Positions 40,600 to 46,017 of a DNA stretch of 46,017 nt are shown here, in pieces (position 1 is the first letter of the stretch; each line of letters begins with the position of its first letter). The stretch covers positions 1-46,017 of IMG/VR virus record IMGVR_UViG_3300028590_000033; one strand, written 5' to 3'. Made by a program: the position numbers and the translations under genes. Below the pieces are notes generated by a model. The model was not told the origin of the DNA and made no database searches. It worked only from the letters and a program-made list of their open reading frames with translations. The DNA is from a virus.

Positions 40600-42251
40600 C
40601 ACATTCCCCCTAGCGCCTTGCGGCGACGCTCTGCCGCTTCATCGAAGCGCGAGCGATTCTTGATCCACGCGATGGACCCGATCGGGACGACCTTCTGGTT
40701 GTCGGGCCGCGGCCGCGCGGCGCGGGTCTGCTGCATCAGCCCGATACCCAACCAGGAAAGCGCGTCGACAAAGTCGTCATGCGTCGCATTCGGAAATTTC
40801 AGCAGTTCATTCTGCGCGTCGCCCCACCAAGGTGCAAACACCGGAAAGCGAACCTGCTTCAACGACATCATGCCCTGAACACTGCGAGCGCGGGTCTTCT
40901 TATCGGTGCTGGGGACCATGGAGTCGTCGACTACGGTCTCCAGCACCTTCTCTTCGACCATGCGCTTGCGCAGGAACGGCAGGATGGACTTCGAGATATG
41001 GCCGCGCTCGGCCCACCAGTACAGTGGCCGGTGGCGGCGCATCATATCCAGCATCTCGTCGACGATCACGTTGGTGTCGTCCTCGCGCGCCCAGTAGATG
41101 TCGGGCAAGATCCACAGCACGCCCTCGTGATCGACACCGCCGGTCAGGAAACACGACATGTCGCGGTCCTCGGCCGTCGAGATCGCGTGGTCCGAGGTGG
41201 AGTACTTCATCAGGTTGCGCGGCAGTTCCTCGGGCTTGTACGGCACCAGCCACTCGCGCTTGAAGAAATCACCATCCTCTGGCGCCGGGTTGCCCATGTA
41301 CAGGGCCTCGAAGCCGCGCGGGTCCATGCTGCGCGCTTCGGCCAGGAACCGCAGTGGCTTGCGCTGCGGCCACAGCGCCGACATCGGCTGTGCCCCGAAC
41401 TGCTTGATCACCTGCGGGTCTGTCGGCATCTCCAGCGTGAGCCCGAGCGCGTCCGCCAACGCCTGGTCCTTCACCACGGCCGGCAGGTTGACATAGGTCC
41501 AGCGCTTGGCGATCTCCGGGTCGTGATCCGGGTGCGCGGGGTCCATCAACCGACCGATCAGGTCGTCTTCACTCCAGCGCGTATGCACGATGACGATAGC
41601 CGAGCCGACGTGACATCGGGTGAAGGTGACCTTGTTGAACCACTCCCACAGGTCGCGCCGGATCGTCGGCGATTCAGCCTCTTTGGCGTCCTTCAGCGGA
41701 TCGTCGATCACGAAGCAGTCTGCCGGCTTACCGGTGCCCGCGCCGCCACGGCCGAGGAACGCCAGCTTGCCGCCGCGGTTCGTGACCATCGCGTCCTTGG
41801 CGCGGCTACCGGTGCGGAACTTGAAATCCGGAAACACTTGGCGGAAGGTCGAACTGGTGCAGATCTCGCGGACCTCGCCGCCGAAGTCGTTGGCGAAATC
41901 CTGGTTGTAGGTGCCAAGCATGAAATGCTTGTACGGATTCTTGCCCATGAACCAGGCGGGGAACACGCGCGAGATCAGCTGGGATTTACCCAGCTGGGGC
42001 CCGATGGAGACGCACACGCGCAAGAGTTCGCCGCGCTCCACCTTCTCCAGCACCTCACACAGCAGCTTCGCTTGCGGCGTGATCTGGTAGAGACTCTTTT
42101 CGACATCATCGACATCTTCCGGATCGGGCATCAACAGCTTCGCCAGTTCGATCAGGCTGCCGCGCGACAACAGCACCGCACGCATGCGTTTGGCCAGCTT
42201 GAGTTCGATGTCAAGCTGTTCTGCTGCCGTCAGTTTCTTGGCTCGCGCCAT
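40599..42251 (-). CDS. Terminase large subunit
   Basis: 550 aa, ATG at 42251. N-terminal ATPase: Walker A GPQLGKS (84-90) and Walker B V-I-D-D-P (181-185). C-terminal nuclease: D354 in S-T-S-D-H-A-I, the E in W-W-A-E-R-G-H, and D-D-F-V-D-A-L-S-W near 515. Sequence length and motif spacing match phage packaging terminases. It is adjacent to the portal it docks on. Longer in-frame starts (to 42404) overlap the upstream gene and are disfavoured. Confidence 0.92.
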   Translation of the reverse strand: MARAKKLTAAEQLDIELKLAKRMRAVLLSRGSLIELAKLLMPDPEDVDDVEKSLYQITPQAKLLCEVLEKVERGELLRVCVSIGPQLGKSQLISRVFPAWFMGKNPYKHFMLGTYNQDFANDFGGEVREICTSSTFRQVFPDFKFRTGSRAKDAMVTNRGGKLAFLGRGGAGTGKPADCFVIDDPLKDAKEAESPTIRRDLWEWFNKVTFTRCHVGSAIVIVHTRWSEDDLIGRLMDPAHPDHDPEIAKRWTYVNLPAVVKDQALADALGLTLEMPTDPQVIKQFGAQPMSALWPQRKPLRFLAEARSMDPRGFEALYMGNPAPEDGDFFKREWLVPYKPEELPRNLMKYSTSDHAISTAEDRDMSCFLTGGVDHEGVLWILPDIYWAREDDTNVIVDEMLDMMRRHRPLYWWAERGHISKSILPFLRKRMVEEKVLETVVDDSMVPSTDKKTRARSVQGMMSLKQVRFPVFAPWWGDAQNELLKFPNATHDDFVDALSWLGIGLMQQTRAARPRPDNQKVVPIGSIAWIKNRSRFDEAAERRRKALGGM

Positions 42252-42258
42252 GTTGGTG

Positions 42259-42495
42259 TCAGCCCAGCTGCGCCTGCACCAGTGCCTCGGCCTGGGCGAT
42301 GATCGAACCGCCGTCCGGATCGTAGGCCCCGTGATAGCCGCGCGTTTCCATCTGCTCGCCGTTGAGCCGGAACGAGGCGATGCAGTCCAGGCGAATCGCG
42401 TCACCCGTGACCGCGGCGGTCGCCTGAAGGATGTACACGTCGACGCTAGGGGCGATGAGCCCGTTATCGGCGACGAAGTTGGTTTTGGTGAACAT
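42259..42495 (-). CDS. Small hypothetical protein beside terminase
   Basis: 78 aa, beta-rich with N-terminal F-T-K-T-N-F-V-A and a C-terminal helix. It starts nine bases after the tailspike stop and has GGAGG upstream (42498-42503). Many podoviruses carry a small unknown gene here. Not recognised. Confidence 0.55.
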   Translation of the reverse strand: MFTKTNFVADNGLIAPSVDVYILQATAAVTGDAIRLDCIASFRLNGEQMETRGYHGAYDPDGGSIIAQAEALVQAQLG

Positions 42496-42504
42496 GGTGC
42501 CTCC

Positions 42505-45500
42505 TTATGCGGGCCAGACGTGGGCGGTGAGAGTGCCGGAAGCGAGGTCTACTGCGGCCCCGACTGCACTGACGTGAACGGTCAAGGTGCCGGAAGCAAG
42601 GTTGATGTCGCCCGCCGTGCGGTTTCGCAGTGTAACCGTGACGGTATTCGTGGCCGTGACCTCGGCGTCCATCTCCAAGCCACTGAGTGCCTGCGAGAAG
42701 CCTGCCGTCACAGGATCACCGACCGCCGCGCCGGTTGCGGTGACGGTCGTGGTCGTGCTGCCGGTAGTTGCCACAATGTTCGGCGGGTCATACGTCGCCG
42801 AGCCGCTGATCACAAGGATCGGGTTGGTCAGCGTGGCCGTGACCGTGTTGGCGCTGGTTACCTCACCGCGCAAGGTGATGCCGGTCAGCGCGTTGGAGAA
42901 TCCGAGGCTGACCGTGTCGCCCACCGCGGCACCAGTAACAGTTACCGTCGTCGTGGCGCGACCGCCTGGGATGATGCTGGGCGGGTTGTAGGTCGCCGTA
43001 CCGCGCAGTGCGCCAACCGAGCGCCAGCCGGTATTCCCGGTGCCGCTGGTCTTCAGGTACAGCGAAGTCCCGATGCCGCCATCCGTGCGCCGACAGGTGC
43101 TGCCGATGCGAGCGGTGACCACGCCTTCGGGAGAACCCGTCAAGGTCACCGCATCCGCCATGCCGCCCGCGTTCCCGCCGATGAACCAGTGGGTCTGCCG
43201 GCCGGAGTGGTTGTTGGCAATCGGAGTGGTCGAGCCGACCCCGTACTGGATCATGCCCAACATCAGCTGCGGGAACGGCACCACAAGCAGAGGCGTTCCC
43301 GTCACCGCGCCGTTGTCGATGTTCAGGTTCGTGGTGACGTTGTCGAACTGCCAGCCGCTGTAATCCACATTGATGATCGGAGTCGCGGAGTTGGCCGTGC
43401 TGATCGTTGCGCCAGTGGTGAAGTTGGCGACGGAACCGTTTGCCTTCAGGTCCGAAACGATGACGCCGCTGTTGCTGGTTTGCCGAGCGATGAACCCGAT
43501 CGATCCGGTCGTGGTGGATTTGATGCGCAGGTTCTGCATCCGGTTGCCGCTGCCGAAGTTCTCGACGCGCATACCATCGCGGCCAACCGTGTCGATGACG
43601 ATATTGTCGGACAGGTCGCAGTAACTCATGCGATCGACCACCGTATCCCGGTTGTGGATCACGCGGCCGATCGCGGCGGACTTTCCGCCCGGAATTGCAG
43701 CAGACATCGTGATGGACGTTCCGGTGTGGGACTGCTGGGTGAACAGGTGGACCGTGTTGTCGTCCAGCAGCAGGCCAAGGGACGCACCATCGGCGAAGGT
43801 GTTGCCATTCGGATTGGCCAGCGTCAGCACCGTGTCCGTGGCCACCGCCGCGACGGAAATGCTGGTGACGGTGGGGGCCAAGCCGGTGACGTACAGTGCC
43901 GCCTCGTTGGCGACGTTGTGCGCGCCGACGATCTCGTTTCCAGAATAGTCGCAGTTCTCGTGATAGCGGTTGATCTCCAGGGCGCGGTAGCCGTTCTTGC
44001 CGATGAACGTGTTCCCCGTGATGATCGAGTCCTTCATCGCCTTCAGCTTCACACCGCCGGCAATGTGGCAGCCCGTCATCTTGAAGCGCTCCATCGGCAG
44101 CGCAGCCGTGAAGCCAGATGGCGCAGCCGTGAGCGTCAGGCCGTTGTCCGGCATGCGCACGCCTTCGAACACGATGTCGCTCGCCGGGCCAGCGCCGCCG
44201 GTCACTTCCTGATCGAAGGCCTGGCCGTTCGTGCTGGAGATTTCCGCAGCGCGCACCACCGCCTTGCGGATGAACCGCTGGAAGACGAGGCCGCCGTTGT
44301 AGTGACCGGTGAGCCGCGCCGTGGGCTCGATCACGAAGTCCTCGATGTACTCCGAGGTTCCAGAGTCACCGATGAAGTAGACGCCGGCAGAGGGGCCGTC
44401 GACGACCTTGCCGGCGATCTGGATGCCGTTACAGGCCCCGGCCACCTGACCGTAGGTCGCGAAGTTCGTGAAGCGCATCAGGTCGCTGTGCGCGATCGTT
44501 GCGCTGACCTGCTGGCTGACGACGGCGCCGACGGCCGCAAAACGGCCCACCGGAATCCCCGCGGAGATGGTGATGGTGTTGGCCGTGGCGCTGATCTGCG
44601 TCGGGTTGTGCAGCACCCCGTTGTCCAGCACGATCGTCAGCGCTTGCCCGTTGCGCGCAATGTCGCCGTTCACCACGCTGATGATCGTGTCGCCCGCATT
44701 TGCTTGAACGGTCAGCGTCGTCTGGATCTTGGCCAGGATCGCGGCGCGGCTGCCATCCAACGTGACGCCTTCGCCGAGGGTGAAGTCGCGCGTGCCGACA
44801 CCGAGCATCATGATCCAGTCCGGACCGGACAGGTCATTCCAGGCGAGATCGCTCGACAGCTTCAGGGTGCCCTCACCGTCGATGAGGATGCCTTGCGTAC
44901 CCGAGATGTTGAACAGCGGGCGGCTGACGGAAGTGTCGGCCGGGGCGCCGATCCAGGTGCCGCGCGGGATGATGACGCGCCCGCCGGGGTTGGCAACCAT
45001 CCACGGCCACGCGGTCGTGTTCCAGGCGTTGGAATTGGCCTGCTGTTCGGCAACCGTGGCCGCGTTGTTGACGAAACCCAGCTTGCGAAGGTCGAGTTCC
45101 GGTTTGATGCGCTTGTAGCGCCCCAGGTTGTTGGTCGGGACGACGGTCTGGAAATCGGCAGCGTCACTCGACGCCGCGTCGTAGCGGAACAGATCGCCAC
45201 CACCATCCAGCACCGTCGTGTGCCCGGCCGTCTGGATGACATCCTTGTCCTGGCTGTTGGTCAGCGCCTGCATGGCCGCGAACGTATCGGCGCTGCGCGA
45301 GGTCGGGTAGACCTCCAGCGCCATCCACTTGCCGCTTGCCAGGTCGGTCGCGAAGACGCCGGATGTGTGCGCCACCGCACAGATGTAGGTGCCGCTGCCG
45401 GAGACGCTGACCACGTCCTTGACCGCATACGCCGTCGCCGTCACCCAGGCGCCGCGAATGTTGGCGCCGGCAGCTGCGAACAGTCGGCGCACCGTGGGGT

Positions 45501-45690
45501 CGAGCGTGTCGATGCTCACCGACTGGTTGGCCAGCCTGCCGTCATCGCGCTGGATCAGCGCCAGGTTGCGGCAGATTTCGTCAACCGTAAGCTCGATGTC
45601 GTCGAACTCCTGGTCCAGGTTGATCCCGTGCTGGTTGCCGAGTTCTTCGGTGAAGTTGTGCGTGCGGTCGTACGGTGTCGGCTGCGCCAT
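42505..45690 (-). CDS. Tailspike with beta-helix and repeated modules
   Basis: 1061 aa, ATG at 45690. Residues 1-70 form the N-terminal particle-binding helical region (T-H-N-F-T ... E-F-D-D-I-E-L-T-V-D-E-I-C-R-N). Residues 75-125 resemble a small carbohydrate-binding domain. Residues about 230-800 have the repeating G-N-x-I, hydrophobic-strand pattern of a right-handed beta-helix, with P-G-G-R-V-I-I-P-R-G as the first rung. Two related units of about 70 residues are inserted (322-392 and 607-680). The C-terminus has T-S-L-Y-L-K-T-S-G-T-G-N-T-G-W and two tandem modules of about 70 residues (897-963, 963-1040). It recognises and probably degrades surface polysaccharide. Confidence 0.85.
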   Translation of the reverse strand: MAQPTPYDRTHNFTEELGNQHGINLDQEFDDIELTVDEICRNLALIQRDDGRLANQSVSIDTLDPTVRRLFAAAGANIRGAWVTATAYAVKDVVSVSGSGTYICAVAHTSGVFATDLASGKWMALEVYPTSRSADTFAAMQALTNSQDKDVIQTAGHTTVLDGGGDLFRYDAASSDAADFQTVVPTNNLGRYKRIKPELDLRKLGFVNNAATVAEQQANSNAWNTTAWPWMVANPGGRVIIPRGTWIGAPADTSVSRPLFNISGTQGILIDGEGTLKLSSDLAWNDLSGPDWIMMLGVGTRDFTLGEGVTLDGSRAAILAKIQTTLTVQANAGDTIISVVNGDIARNGQALTIVLDNGVLHNPTQISATANTITISAGIPVGRFAAVGAVVSQQVSATIAHSDLMRFTNFATYGQVAGACNGIQIAGKVVDGPSAGVYFIGDSGTSEYIEDFVIEPTARLTGHYNGGLVFQRFIRKAVVRAAEISSTNGQAFDQEVTGGAGPASDIVFEGVRMPDNGLTLTAAPSGFTAALPMERFKMTGCHIAGGVKLKAMKDSIITGNTFIGKNGYRALEINRYHENCDYSGNEIVGAHNVANEAALYVTGLAPTVTSISVAAVATDTVLTLANPNGNTFADGASLGLLLDDNTVHLFTQQSHTGTSITMSAAIPGGKSAAIGRVIHNRDTVVDRMSYCDLSDNIVIDTVGRDGMRVENFGSGNRMQNLRIKSTTTGSIGFIARQTSNSGVIVSDLKANGSVANFTTGATISTANSATPIINVDYSGWQFDNVTTNLNIDNGAVTGTPLLVVPFPQLMLGMIQYGVGSTTPIANNHSGRQTHWFIGGNAGGMADAVTLTGSPEGVVTARIGSTCRRTDGGIGTSLYLKTSGTGNTGWRSVGALRGTATYNPPSIIPGGRATTTVTVTGAAVGDTVSLGFSNALTGITLRGEVTSANTVTATLTNPILVISGSATYDPPNIVATTGSTTTTVTATGAAVGDPVTAGFSQALSGLEMDAEVTATNTVTVTLRNRTAGDINLASGTLTVHVSAVGAAVDLASGTLTAHVWPA

Positions 45691-46017
45691 GGAGAATCCC
45701 CGATGATCGTTAGATCTTGCGGGCGATTCTGAGGCCTGTGCGATTTGCTTGCAAATTGGGGCAGTTTGGGCTAGTGCCTCACCGCGCCCGAACCGCGAAG
45801 TTGACCGTGAAGAACGGCGGATGAACGCGACGAGTTCCATGTGGAACTACCCGCGGCGAGGCGCCAGGTAGACACCGGATCACAAGGGGGACTTGCTCCG
45901 GCTGCCGGGGTTTTTGCGTCCCACACTCGGCCGGCTGGTGGGTCTGGCCTATTCACCCCTGAAGGTGACCCCGCCAGCTGGGGGCTGTACGGGGTTGAAG
46001 GTAGCACAGTTGTTGGG
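45691..46017. promoter_or_regulatory. Intergenic region before the tailspike
   Basis: 327 bases without a credible gene; together with 1-129 it forms a gap of about 456 bases between small terminase and tailspike on a circular map. It contains two inverted repeats: ATTTGC-TT-GCAAAT (45743-45756) and AGTTCCA-TG-TGGAACT (45833-45848). A packaging (cos/pac) site or late regulatory site would be expected here; neither is proven. Confidence 0.5.

Noticed and set aside
42505-45690. Diversity-generating retroelement acting on the tailspike (as in Bordetella phage BPP-1)
   Set aside because: No reverse transcriptase gene or template/variable repeat pair was found.
42184-45732. An 1182-codon open frame antisense to the tailspike and similar long antisense frames at 17267-19726, 26730-29384 and 36691-37953
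   Set aside because: GC-rich genes produce long open frames on the opposite strand; these lack protein-like composition, ribosome sites and recognisable domains, while the sense proteins are identifiable.
45905-45925. Terminator-like GC stretch followed by TTTTT
   Set aside because: The only stem is an 11-base palindrome with a one-base centre, which cannot form a loop, and no plus-strand gene precedes it.
45771-46007. Minus-strand 78-codon frame at the right edge
   Set aside because: No ribosome site and low-complexity Pro/Ser composition; treated as non-coding.
1-46017. CRISPR arrays, tRNA genes, insertion sequences
   Set aside because: No regularly spaced repeats, cloverleaf-like sequences or transposase genes were recognised by reading; a covariance-model scan would be needed to exclude degenerate tRNAs.

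Overview
This window looks like an essentially complete genome (about 46 kb) of a temperate, short-tailed (podovirus-type) phage of a GC-rich Gram-negative bacterium. Evidence for a Gram-negative host: a Rz/Rz1-type spanin pair beside a holin and a T4-type lysozyme. Evidence for a podovirus: a T7-like virion set (portal, gp13-like acetyltransferase-fold protein, scaffold, coat, two tail tube/nozzle proteins, four or five internal/ejection proteins, tailspike) with no tape measure, tail tube or sheath gene. Evidence for lysogeny: a tyrosine integrase and small Cro-like repressors. Host genus is not certain; codon use and GC content fit Xanthomonadales, Pseudomonas or Burkholderiales.

Layout. 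Plus strand, 1.3-22.0 kb: an AT-rich control region (661-1330), then about 30 tightly packed small early genes of mostly unknown function (1.33-13.1 kb, many with 4-base ATGA/GTGA overlaps, including a RuvC-like resolvase and a Cro/YdaS-like regulator). A replication/recombination block follows (13.1-22.0 kb): SNF2-type helicase, AT-hook protein, a Cas4-like nuclease split over two genes, ssDNA-binding protein, DUF3310 protein, family A DNA polymerase, prim-pol/SF3 helicase. 22.0-23.9 kb is a lysogeny switch: a leaderless-looking repressor and an HU/IHF-like protein on the minus strand, divergent from the integrase. Minus strand, 23.9-45.7 kb, read right to left: tailspike, small protein, large terminase, portal, gp13-like protein, scaffold, coat, nozzle/adaptor proteins, internal proteins, a structural protein, lysozyme, holin, Rz/Rz1, XhlA-like protein. 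A small-terminase-like gene lies alone at the left edge on the minus strand (130-660); on a circular map it becomes the first late gene, so the window is probably a circular or permuted genome cut open between small terminase and tailspike.

How the genes work together: early transcription from the left delivers host-takeover and regulator genes and then the replisome. The repressor/integrase region chooses between integration and lytic growth. The late minus-strand operon makes the particle and the lysis cassette. Recurring 19-bp operator-like sites (outer TATT...AATA or TATTGCA half-sites) at 827 (half-site), 6415, 14432 and 22826 suggest a shared regulatory circuit for the two related small repressors.

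Most notable oddities: an in-frame amber codon in the coat protein gene; a Cas4-like nuclease whose predicted iron-sulfur and metal ligands are divided between two overlapping genes; face-to-face overlapping promoters for repressor and integrase with a leaderless repressor start; an HU-like protein co-transcribed with the repressor; a perfect 29-bp inverted repeat beginning at base 1; and tandemly duplicated domains in the nozzle and tailspike proteins.
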